From: an uncultured Methylobacter sp.
Lineage (GTDB): Bacteria; Pseudomonadota; Gammaproteobacteria; Methylococcales; Methylomonadaceae
NCBI GenBank assembly: GCA_903831545.1
Contig: CAIKYI010000417.1
Span: 1 to 7,682, forward strand
Direction: 5' to 3'
DNA length: 7,682 bases
Shown here one piece after another: positions 1 through 6,110 of this stretch (positions are counted from its first letter, which is position 1; the number at the start of each line of letters is the position of its first letter). A program made the translations under genes and the position numbers. The notes below the pieces were generated by a model. That model was not told where the DNA came from, searched no databases, and was given only the letters and a program-made list of their open reading frames with translations.

Positions 1-111
1 CCTTTGGCACTGGGAGGTTTTTTTTGCCCAGATAAATGTTAATTCTAAAAATTATTTGATTTACTTGGTTTCGGTTATTCATGCGGCAGCTTGCCCCATA
101 ACTCCCCTGAT
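1..111 (-). other. Tail downstream of the cluster, no confident gene
   Basis: No convincing gene is seen here. On the minus strand, shortly after the TIGR02270 stop, a GGGGAG sits only 2 nt before an ATG at 99, whose frame ends after six codons (MGQAAA, TGA at 79-81). That start resembles the N-terminus of some PAAR proteins (an Ala-Ala-Arg run after Met), and the TGA is one transition from CGA (Arg). More in-frame stops follow, so at most it is a decayed start. A second ATG at 82 overlaps this TGA and stays open to the window edge (27 codons, unrecognised, no good ribosome-binding site). On the plus strand a T8 run (18-25) follows a weak possible stem, which could be the end of a terminator whose other half lies outside the window. 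Confidence 0.2.
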
Positions 112-1329
112 TTATACGATAGGCGCTGCCTGATAGGACTGATCTCCCAAAAATCTCATACGGGCAAGTTGATCCCAGCGAATTTGCAGATCCATCGCCG
201 CCAAGGTTTCCGAAGTTATTGTGCCTTCCAAAGCCAGACCACGACTCCAGCGATTTGCCTGTTTTAACAAGTTACTGTTTTGCCTCAAATAAGCATCCAG
301 CTTATTAATATCTGCCGTCCATATCAACGGAGCAAATTCCCGCTCAAAGTCATCGGCAGCATCAGCTACCGTTAATTGCACACGTTCACCACGAACATCA
401 CAGGCACTAATGCGAGTAAACGCTTCACCTGCCAGTGATGCCAAAAGGGCATCACCACTCGACACCCAGTCGCGCAAAACCACCAATACGCCGGGATGTC
501 CCAAGCGAACGAGTAAGTCACAACGACTTTGCAAACTCTCAAGCAACTTAAGTTGCTCAACGATTAATCTGCCGTCTTCACCTGTGGTGACAATCGCTAA
601 CCATTGTAAAGCGACTGCGTCACCTGCTGATACAAATTGACGCAGCACAGCTAAAACCCAGGGCTGTTGCGTCCAGATAGCTGATTTAAGCACTGCATCG
701 CGAATATTATGCTCCGGTCTTAATAGCGCTTGTTGATAGGGGCGAAGCTGCGGTGCAGAAGACGGAAGACAGTCGACGGCCAGACTTGCTTGCCATGCAA
801 CCGAAGCAATTAAGGCATCCTCATGTAACAACAAGGCATTAAGTGCGGTATTGCCGCGATCCAGAACCCGCAGATTTGCCAGTGCTGTTGCTGCATAAGC
901 AGCATGCAGCGACTGTTCATCATGTAAAAGCTGTTTAAGCGCATTAACGAATTGCCCGCTGGGAGCAAAACTGAAGGCATCACGAAAACCGGGCGCAGTA
1001 CTGGCATCCGCTTTTTTAAAACAGTCGAAAACTTGCGCGGTCAACTCAGGATTCGCCAACCGCAATATTGGACAGGCAGCAGCAAAAACGCTATCCCTGC
1101 TTTCAGCCGCCAATAATTGCGGTAACAATAAATCGGGCAAGGCCTCGGGCGTATTCAGCAGTCCCTGGATATGCGCTTCCAGGCGTTCGTTAAGATGCAG
1201 AAAATCGCGCAGGAAATGGCGTGGTGAATGCATCGCAATTCGACGCTGTCCCCATAAAAACTCCAGCTCTTCCAGATGGAGAGTCAATAGTTCCGGAATA
1301 TAACGCAATCTTGCGGTTTTGGTTTGCAT
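112..1329 (-). CDS. TIGR02270 family protein, HEAT-repeat-like, T6SS-associated
   Basis: This is a 405-residue soluble protein with no signal peptide or membrane segment. The N-terminus carries the TIGR02270 signature: an acidic helix with LEELEFLW at about 20-26, followed by a Leu/Arg-rich stretch ending LNERLEAHIQGL (47-58). Residues from about 126 to 310 are repeating pairs of Ala/Leu-rich helices typical of HEAT-like solenoids. The C-terminal part (327-395) is Arg/Trp-rich and ends RWDQLARMRFLG. The length is close to the roughly 400 residues usual for the family. Members are commonly found near T6SS vgrG/DUF2169 genes, but no biochemical role is known to me; a helical solenoid suggests a protein-binding scaffold (inference). 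The ATG at 1329 is 11 bp past the DUF6484 stop, with AGGT just upstream, so the two genes are probably co-translated. Family assignment is good; function is unknown. Confidence 0.85.
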   Translation of the reverse strand: MQTKTARLRYIPELLTLHLEELEFLWGQRRIAMHSPRHFLRDFLHLNERLEAHIQGLLNTPEALPDLLLPQLLAAESRDSVFAAACPILRLANPELTAQVFDCFKKADASTAPGFRDAFSFAPSGQFVNALKQLLHDEQSLHAAYAATALANLRVLDRGNTALNALLLHEDALIASVAWQASLAVDCLPSSAPQLRPYQQALLRPEHNIRDAVLKSAIWTQQPWVLAVLRQFVSAGDAVALQWLAIVTTGEDGRLIVEQLKLLESLQSRCDLLVRLGHPGVLVVLRDWVSSGDALLASLAGEAFTRISACDVRGERVQLTVADAADDFEREFAPLIWTADINKLDAYLRQNSNLLKQANRWSRGLALEGTITSETLAAMDLQIRWDQLARMRFLGDQSYQAAPIV

Positions 1330-1340
1330 CGCCGACCTGC

Positions 1341-1790
1341 TTAATTAATGGCGACTGTAGCAGCGCGAATACGCTGGGTACCTTTGGCGCGCAACAAAAT
1401 ATCTTCGCCTTTCAACATGGTTCTGCCATCGCTGCGCAGCTCAACGGAAGACTCGCCACATTTTAAAGTCAAGCTTTCGCCGGCTTCAATGGTGACATGC
1501 TCCTGCTGTTGCGGCTTGCAATAGCTGCCGATACGGCCCAGCGCAATGCCGGATTCCTGTTTGGTCGCAGGAATGCATAATAGGCGGTCGCCGGGTTCCA
1601 GGCTAATATTTGCGTTGCTATTGTTTTCCAGCCAGTCGCATTGGAATTCGTGACCGTCGGGGGTTCGGACCAACAGACGGCCATCCTCGCCAATGACTAG
1701 TAACTCGGCCCGTTGCGGTTCGGTTGCTGGTGTTTGAGATTCAGCAGGTTGGAGTTCGAAAATTTGGGCTGTGGCGATTTTTTGATTCAT
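1341..1790 (-). CDS. DUF6484 domain protein, T6SS-associated, spike-like C-terminus
   Basis: This is a 149-residue protein matching the DUF6484 pattern: an N-terminal linker (1-28), a small beta-rich domain (about 29-90) with LVIGEDGRLLV (31-41) and LGRIGSY (84-90), then a conserved end with LTLKCGESSVELRSDG (107-122), KGEDILLRAKG (127-137) and IRAATVAIN. Residues 102-143 align without gaps to the end of the VgrG in this window (16 of 42 identical by eye: EAG, TLK, DG, KG, DI). This suggests a triple-stranded beta-helix element like the VgrG/gp5 spike. DUF6484 is found around T6SS effector clusters but its role is not established; a spike-associated or tip-stabilising part is plausible (inference). 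The ATG at 1790 has only a distant GAAGAGA upstream. A 119-bp gap separates it from the immunity gene. Confidence 0.8.
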   Translation of the reverse strand: MNQKIATAQIFELQPAESQTPATEPQRAELLVIGEDGRLLVRTPDGHEFQCDWLENNSNANISLEPGDRLLCIPATKQESGIALGRIGSYCKPQQQEHVTIEAGESLTLKCGESSVELRSDGRTMLKGEDILLRAKGTQRIRAATVAIN

Positions 1791-1824
1791 ACTGTATTTA
1801 TTCTCTTCAACACAAAACTTGATA

Positions 1825-1855
1825 ATTAGATTAATTTTGACCTATTCGATGACAA
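1825..1855 (-). promoter_or_regulatory. Weak candidate sigma70-type promoter before DUF6484
   Basis: The gap 1791-1909 is the only sizeable intergenic space in the cluster and is strongly AT-rich. On the minus strand it holds TTGTCA (1850-1855; five of six to the -35 consensus) and TCTAAT (1825-1830; five of six to the -10 consensus). They are separated by 19 bp, longer than the optimal 17. It would let the DUF6484 and TIGR02270 genes be expressed separately from the toxin-immunity pair. No clear hairpin with a T-run is visible in the gap, so read-through from upstream is also possible. AT-rich DNA produces such matches by chance. Confidence 0.25.
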
Positions 1856-1909
1856 ATAAGCTAACGTATAAATCCGTGTAATAAAGATATGACTAAAATC
1901 ACACTAAAC

Positions 1910-2485
1910 CTACCATTGCTCAATTGAAATAAATTTTAGTGTACTCAATCCATTTTCCTCACAAATTAATTTGATCCGTTCAGAAACAACGATCGTTGAT
2001 AAATGTTCGGCTAAAAGAAAAATATCAAGTCCAGCTACTGCTTTTTCATTCAAAACGAATTTATCGAATAAATTTGCCCCCATATGACCGAATGCCTCCG
2101 TATATTTTGATTTCTCTGCATCAGCGACTGCTACTTTTCCAACAATGTTAATTGCAAAATATACAGGAAAACTATCGAAATATTCCGCGCCCTCTATATT
2201 TACAGGGTAGTAATCAACATTTGATACACCACATTTTTCCAGTGTATTTTTAAAGCGTTCGCTAACCAAGGGAATTGGATTCAATATAAAATCAGCAAAC
2301 GCACCTGCATCTTCATCGTCCAGATCTACTTTTAGCGCCAAGGATGACGTTGGTGGATTGCTAAACTTTATTCCATGCCCCCAAGAAAAATCAAGATCAT
2401 TTTCGTTGGTCAAATCAAAAGAGTAGTACGAAAAATAATTTCCATTAAAGTCTATCAAATCTTGCAACTGCATTTTATAAAACAT
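1910..2485 (-). CDS. Probable cognate immunity protein, Imm11/DUF1629 family
   Basis: This 191-residue soluble protein lies directly after the toxin gene, the usual place for an immunity gene. Two stretches fit the Imm11 (DUF1629) pattern: NPIPLVSERFKNTLEKCGV followed by YYPVNI (69-97), and the C-terminal half GLDIFLLAE (152-160), VVSERIK (166-172), ENGLSTLKF (177-185). The partly similar VSER segments (73-76 and 167-170) are characteristic. Imm11 proteins are predicted to neutralise polymorphic nuclease and other toxins by direct binding in the cytoplasm; pairing with this toxin is inferred from adjacency. I chose the ATG at 2485 over the TTG at 2491; an ATG at 2473 (MQLQD) is also possible, and none has a strong ribosome-binding site. 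The gene starts 30 bp after the toxin stop. It is very AT-rich (bases 1921-1980 hold 16 G/C of 60), unlike the upstream ketosynthase-like gene. Confidence 0.8.
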   Translation of the reverse strand: MFYKMQLQDLIDFNGNYFSYYSFDLTNENDLDFSWGHGIKFSNPPTSSLALKVDLDDEDAGAFADFILNPIPLVSERFKNTLEKCGVSNVDYYPVNIEGAEYFDSFPVYFAINIVGKVAVADAEKSKYTEAFGHMGANLFDKFVLNEKAVAGLDIFLLAEHLSTIVVSERIKLICEENGLSTLKFISIEQW

Positions 2486-2515
2486 AAGCAAAGCTCATAT
2501 GAATTACTGGAAAAG

Positions 2516-3601
2516 TCATGACTTAGGCTTTTTAGTTGGTTTTATCGGGTGTAAAGGCTGATTAGCCTGACTTTTTGGTCCACACCAACTAGACGTAAAA
2601 TACAGATCATCCTGAATCTGTCCAAGCAATTTTTTCTTGCACCAAAACGATAACTTATTGAGCCAACCTAATAATTTTGCAGGTGCGTGCCTTTCAACAT
2701 TCTCACCAGGTTGTGGACACTTTGAACAGCCTGGCGGTTTTTTGGGACTACCTTGAAAATGCTCAAGCACCCGCGCCACTGCAGTTAAGTGGCTTTCAAC
2801 TTGTGCGCTATAAGTTGGATGCCGGTCATGAAACTGGCGCGGAGAATCCGGGGAATCCGGCTCTATATCTATGGTACCGTTGGCAGCCAGGGTCGCTGAA
2901 ACTTTAAAGTTCATTGCCGAACTGACATATAGCCATTTCAAATTATCATCCACGAAAAGCATTTGCATTGGGTCATCGCCTTGTTTCAAATCTCCATTTC
3001 TCGGACCATCAAGGCCTGGCAAACTTTTATCTTTCTGATATTTGGCCATCTTCTTTAAAAATCTCGCACTTTCCATATCAGGACACTTTTCTTCTGCACT
3101 ACCCCATTTGTCTATGCCTTTGCTATTTACCGCATGCAAGCCTGGTAACCACACCCCATTTTCATTTCCATCAACGTTATAGCCTAAGTTACAACAAAAC
3201 TTCCCTTTTTTTTTCTTCATAAACCCATGGAGTGATTTGACTTTTTTCAACGATTCTTTGGCAGGAATCAAATGATGAGCAGAGAAGGCCACCGGATAAT
3301 ACAAAGTGGCTAATGGAACCGTAATGGGTACATGGAGATCGTCATAATCTAATATTAAGTCAGGATCATGTCGCTTATTGGTAGTCCTCCAATCGCTATA
3401 AGGTTTATCATCTCGTCGAACAGTACTCGAGGCATCCCCACCAGCATGCAAGTTTTTACCTAGTTCGTTAGCATCTCCTTCATTGATAGTGTTAGGTGTA
3501 TTTTTATTCGAGTTGCACTCAGGCGTTTCTTCATGAAAGGGACATTCGACATCCGTCTCAGTTACAAACCCAATACTAACCATTTCAGCAATTTCCGTCA
3601 T
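2516..3601 (-). CDS. T6SS effector: AHH-motif nuclease (HNH/Endonuclease VII superfamily)
   Basis: This 361-residue protein is the likely antibacterial payload. The nuclease core has the family pattern in order: AFSAHHLIP (105-113, the AHH motif with H109 and H110), NLGYNVDGNENGVWLP (138-153), and QFHDRHPTYSAQV (256-268, with H258, D259 and H261). In AHH nucleases the paired His and later Asn/His residues form the metal-dependent catalytic site; the expected substrate is nucleic acid in the target cytoplasm (family knowledge, not shown here). The N-terminus (8-29: VSIGFVTETDVECPFH..., with C20, H23, C29) precedes a low-complexity linker of about 30-65 and may serve delivery. After the nuclease come a CSKC motif (292-295) and a basic tail ending KPTKKPKS. 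No signal peptide or membrane segment is seen. The gene starts 16 bp after the DUF4150 stop and is followed by the immunity gene. Confidence 0.87.
   Translation of the reverse strand: MTEIAEMVSIGFVTETDVECPFHEETPECNSNKNTPNTINEGDANELGKNLHAGGDASSTVRRDDKPYSDWRTTNKRHDPDLILDYDDLHVPITVPLATLYYPVAFSAHHLIPAKESLKKVKSLHGFMKKKKGKFCCNLGYNVDGNENGVWLPGLHAVNSKGIDKWGSAEEKCPDMESARFLKKMAKYQKDKSLPGLDGPRNGDLKQGDDPMQMLFVDDNLKWLYVSSAMNFKVSATLAANGTIDIEPDSPDSPRQFHDRHPTYSAQVESHLTAVARVLEHFQGSPKKPPGCSKCPQPGENVERHAPAKLLGWLNKLSFWCKKKLLGQIQDDLYFTSSWCGPKSQANQPLHPIKPTKKPKS
3206..3214 (-). repeat. Nine-base A/T homopolymer inside the toxin gene
   Basis: Nine T on the plus strand read as nine A on the coding strand, within codons for the MKKKKGK stretch (residues 128-134). 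It lies about 18 residues after the AHH motif and before the Asn-rich and HDRHP motifs. A single-base slip would frameshift and remove most of the nuclease. Runs of this length can be hypermutable, but slippage here is not demonstrated. Confidence 0.9.
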
Positions 3602-3605
3602 GATT

Positions 3606-3611
3606 TCACCC
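3606..3611 (-). promoter_or_regulatory. Ribosome-binding site of the AHH toxin gene
   Basis: GGGTGA lies 4 nt upstream of the ATG at 3601 in the 16-bp gap after the DUF4150 stop. It supports the toxin being translated as its own protein rather than as a broken C-terminal part of the DUF4150 protein. Confidence 0.55.
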
Positions 3612-3617
3612 GTTATT

Positions 3618-3995
3618 TCACCCGCAAATATTCTTCTTGTTATGCCATAACATATCGCCCATTCGGCAAACGTTTTTGCCTTCCACCATCACGTCGAACG
3701 AATATAACAAAAACTCGCATTCCTGTTTGAACACGCTACTTAACACGCCGCCGGCACTGCCCGGTTCGTCGCCACTACTCATCATGTATTTGGCGCCCTT
3801 GTTCATAATCATATTACCATCGGCTTCCACTGTGGTGGTGCCTTGCGACGTATCAGAGGATTTACCGATGTTGGGATAGGGGATCGGAACGGGACCTGCG
3901 GGCGTCGGGGTTTTACAGACGTCAGGAAACACCATGCTCATGCCGCCACTACCTTTGTGGGCAAAACCTCGGATATTGTGAACTGTACAGGCCAT
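3618..3995 (-). CDS. DUF4150 (PAAR-like) spike-tip protein
   Basis: This 125-residue protein is essentially one DUF4150 (Tox-PAAR-like) domain. Diagnostic features are the short N-terminus, FPDVCKTPTPAGPVPIPYPN (23-42), the following GKSSDTSQGTTTV (44-56), and the end GKNVCRMGDMLWHN (106-119). DUF4150 proteins are thought to cap the VgrG spike in place of a classical PAAR and to carry or recruit effectors. Here the domain stands alone and the toxin is a separate downstream gene, so delivery probably depends on non-covalent contact or on the DUF2169 adaptor (inference). C27, C93, C110 and C124 and the histidines could bind metal or form disulfides, but this is not shown. The ATG at 3995 has a strong ribosome-binding site and follows the ketosynthase-like stop by 20 bp. 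Confidence 0.92.
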   Translation of the reverse strand: MACTVHNIRGFAHKGSGGMSMVFPDVCKTPTPAGPVPIPYPNIGKSSDTSQGTTTVEADGNMIMNKGAKYMMSSGDEPGSAGGVLSSVFKQECEFLLYSFDVMVEGKNVCRMGDMLWHNKKNICG

Positions 3996-4001
3996 TAATT
4001 A

Positions 4002-4007
4002 CTCCTT
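4002..4007 (-). promoter_or_regulatory. Strong ribosome-binding site of the DUF4150 gene
   Basis: AAGGAG, six nucleotides before the ATG at 3995, is the best Shine-Dalgarno match in the cluster. The upstream adaptor and ketosynthase-like genes have weak sites and 2-bp spacings, so the tip protein may be made at a higher level than the helper proteins (inference). Confidence 0.75.
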
Positions 4008-4015
4008 AATCAAAG

Positions 4016-5077
4016 TTAAGATGCAGCCAACAAAAGCACGGCACGTCCGCCGTAGTCCGAGGAAGCATACACCAAACAAGGCGATTGACGATATTGTTTA
4101 TACACCCCGTGCACAGCCAAGGCCGCGAGCATAATGCCATGAGCCGCGCCCAAGTCCCCAAAGCATTCGGCCGGATGTTCCATCTGATGATCCGGAACAA
4201 AAGCGGCGCTGTTACGTAATCGCGCCACGCCAAACTCTTTCCCCCAATAACGCTCGCCGTTAAAGCTTGCATAAACGCAGCCGATCGGCGCTGGCGGCGG
4301 TGCTTCTGCAAACAAACCGGCAAAAGTAGCCGCCAAACCTTCGCCAAGATACGGTTCTTGCGCATAAATATGACCCGACTCCTGCCCCATGGCGCTGCCC
4401 AACACCTGCGCCAACGGTTGCAAACCCTTTTTAGCTGCAGTACTGGCCAAGGTCAGCAGTAAAAAAGCAGCACCTTCGCCTGGAGTGAATCCATCGCTGT
4501 TAACCTCATTGCGAATACGACCTTCCATATCCAGATTACCCAGTACATAGAGATCGATCAGGCTGTCCACGCCACCCACCAAAACAAATTCGGCTTCATT
4601 GGCTTCCAGCAGCGCTGTCGCCCGTCGAAACGCCATCAGACCGGCAGCGCGTCCTTTAGGCGCGGCAATACTTCGGGGCAAGTCAAGTGTTGCTTTTGTT
4701 TGCTTTACGAGTCTGCTCAAAAAAGTTTTCGGATCTATGGGTTTAGTCGTGTGATGTTCCGGCATTGCCAATAGCAACGGAATAGGCGTTTCATAGCCTG
4801 CCAACGGTTCCAGTGCTTCGTCCAACGCCACCTGCGCCAGCCGTAACATCCTCGCCTCCCGGTATTGGAGATGCAGTGTAGACAACTCTGTATCCAGCTC
4901 GGGAAGCCCATCCTCAGGAACCGTCCCAACGATAAACGGCTGAAATCGTCGGTCGCGCCATTCTATCTCACGAAGTCTTGCCAGTCGGGCACGAGCGGAA
5001 GCAGCCGTTTCACTCAGACTAAGACCAATCGGCGATACCGCGCCTGCACTAACCACGACTATTTCCGATTTTGCCAT
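4016..5077 (-). CDS. Degenerate beta-ketoacyl-synthase-like protein, T6SS-associated
   Basis: This 353-residue protein has the thiolase-fold layout of a ketosynthase. It begins IVVVSAGAVSPIG (6-17), has the nucleophile-elbow region SIAAPKGRAAGLMAF (136-150), then VLVGGVDS (165-172), SDGFTPGEGAAFLLL (194-208), and YASFNGERY (269-277) and FGDLGAAHG (306-314) near the end. The three catalytic residues of true enzymes are missing: the Cys falls around K141-R143, the His of HGTxT is replaced in SFNGER, and the His of the GHxxGAAG motif is an Asp (D308). Condensing activity is therefore unlikely. Homologues annotated as ketosynthase are known beside DUF2169/DUF4150 genes; a structural or loading role is plausible but unproven. 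The ATG at 5077 begins directly at the conserved MAKSEIVVVSAG, 2 bp after the DUF2169 stop. A TTG at 5116 would extend it into that gene and is less likely. Confidence 0.85.
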   Translation of the reverse strand: MAKSEIVVVSAGAVSPIGLSLSETAASARARLARLREIEWRDRRFQPFIVGTVPEDGLPELDTELSTLHLQYREARMLRLAQVALDEALEPLAGYETPIPLLLAMPEHHTTKPIDPKTFLSRLVKQTKATLDLPRSIAAPKGRAAGLMAFRRATALLEANEAEFVLVGGVDSLIDLYVLGNLDMEGRIRNEVNSDGFTPGEGAAFLLLTLASTAAKKGLQPLAQVLGSAMGQESGHIYAQEPYLGEGLAATFAGLFAEAPPPAPIGCVYASFNGERYWGKEFGVARLRNSAAFVPDHQMEHPAECFGDLGAAHGIMLAALAVHGVYKQYRQSPCLVYASSDYGGRAVLLLAAS

Positions 5078-5079
5078 CT

Positions 5080-6108
5080 TTACGATTCTCTGGGTTTGTT
5101 TGGATATTCGCGGCAATACACTGCCACTTCGCGCAATTTCAGCAAATGCTTATCGACCTTGATACCGGCACGAAATAACAGCTGAACACGACCGGTGTCT
5201 GGTTCTATTAAAACAGTTTCCAAATTTGGCGTTTCGCGAATTACGCGCCCATCAAAATCAAACATAAACGCCAGCGTGCAGACCGGCAACAAAAAGCGCA
5301 ACGGCTCACCTGGCCTGCAGCCGCACACTTCCACTGCTTCTCCACCCTGCAAATAGCCAGAAGAAATCAAGTCCGGCGTTGAAACCTGAAAAAATCGGGA
5401 ATCAAAATCATGCGGCAAATACGGAGAACGGTTTTTCTGCCAGACATCATCATAGGTTCCGGCAAATTCGCTACGGGGCAACCACGAAGGAGATACCGGC
5501 GCAAAACAGGCAGGTAGAGGACGATCCGCGGGATGACGGATGAGTTGAGCGGGATCTTCAATATTGGGCAACATGCGCCCTTCCCAGTCACTTTCTTTAC
5601 TGCCGATAAAGCCTTGTCCAACCGGGTTGCGCGGCTCATACTCGGGCGACTGGCCATCCTTGGGGTGCGCGACCCCGCCAAAAGCCAGTTCCCAACGTAA
5701 CGGCATTTGTTCCCATATTTCAGGCTGCGTCGGCTGCCAGCCATCGTTGGTATTTTGCCAGCGCCGGTTGCCAAACAATCGCACGGTTTTTGAAAGCGTG
5801 CCGACCTTAAGGCTGACTTCCGCTACACGGGTATTATTAGCGGGGGCCAGCGCATGTCCTACCAACAAAACGTCTGTTGCAGGCTTGGGCAGTGAAAACT
5901 CCCCGGCGGCGAGCAGGCTGGTTTTATCCGGCTCTCCCCAATAAACATCAGTGGCGTTAAGTGGACACTGCTGCTTGGCAAGCGCATAGCCTCCCGAGCT
6001 CACTTCAAAACTTGCTTTTACTATCGCAAAAGCGCATTCCACGCCATCTTTGTCTGAAAATACCGATAACGATGCCGCAAGGGGGGTGTGGTTTATCAAT
6101 TGCAACAT
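5080..6108 (-). CDS. DUF2169 domain protein, probable T6SS effector-loading adaptor
   Basis: This 342-residue protein matches DUF2169 along its whole length. Conserved motifs in order are TDVLLVGHA (78-86), RLFGNRRW (110-117), LRWELAFGG (137-145), NPVGQGF (161-167), RPLPACFAPVSPSW (196-209), GTYDDVWQKNRSPYLPHDFD (217-236) and IEPDTGRVQLLFR (301-313). DUF2169 proteins are cytoplasmic adaptors that help load DUF4150-type cargo onto VgrG; this role was shown for an Agrobacterium DNase effector, and the function here is inferred from family and context. A DUF4150 gene two positions downstream fits that partnership. No DUF4123 or Eag-type chaperone gene is visible. The ATG at 6108 comes 2 bp after the vgrG stop, which suggests translational coupling. 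No signal peptide or membrane segment is present. Confidence 0.93.
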   Translation of the reverse strand: MLQLINHTPLAASLSVFSDKDGVECAFAIVKASFEVSSGGYALAKQQCPLNATDVYWGEPDKTSLLAAGEFSLPKPATDVLLVGHALAPANNTRVAEVSLKVGTLSKTVRLFGNRRWQNTNDGWQPTQPEIWEQMPLRWELAFGGVAHPKDGQSPEYEPRNPVGQGFIGSKESDWEGRMLPNIEDPAQLIRHPADRPLPACFAPVSPSWLPRSEFAGTYDDVWQKNRSPYLPHDFDSRFFQVSTPDLISSGYLQGGEAVEVCGCRPGEPLRFLLPVCTLAFMFDFDGRVIRETPNLETVLIEPDTGRVQLLFRAGIKVDKHLLKLREVAVYCREYPNKPRES

Positions 6109-6110
6109 GT

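Noticed and set aside
1910..2491. TTG start at 2491 for the immunity gene
   Set aside because: It adds only two residues and an ATG lies two codons downstream; no ribosome-binding site favours the TTG.
2677..3222. Plus-strand open frames opposite the toxin gene
   Set aside because: They are antisense shadows with no recognisable domain, and the minus-strand frame has clear nuclease motifs.
2516..3995. DUF4150 and toxin as one gene broken by a frameshift
   Set aside because: Each has a complete start and end, the 16-bp gap carries a plausible ribosome-binding site, and the DUF4150 domain ends naturally before its stop.
4016..5077. A working fatty-acid or polyketide synthase gene
   Set aside because: The catalytic Cys and both His are absent and there are no acyl-carrier or other biosynthetic genes nearby.
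4016..5116. A longer ketosynthase-like start at the TTG at 5116
   Set aside because: The extra 13 residues overlap the DUF2169 gene and precede the conserved MAKSEIVVVSAG start; the ATG at 5077 fits the family and the 2-bp spacing better.
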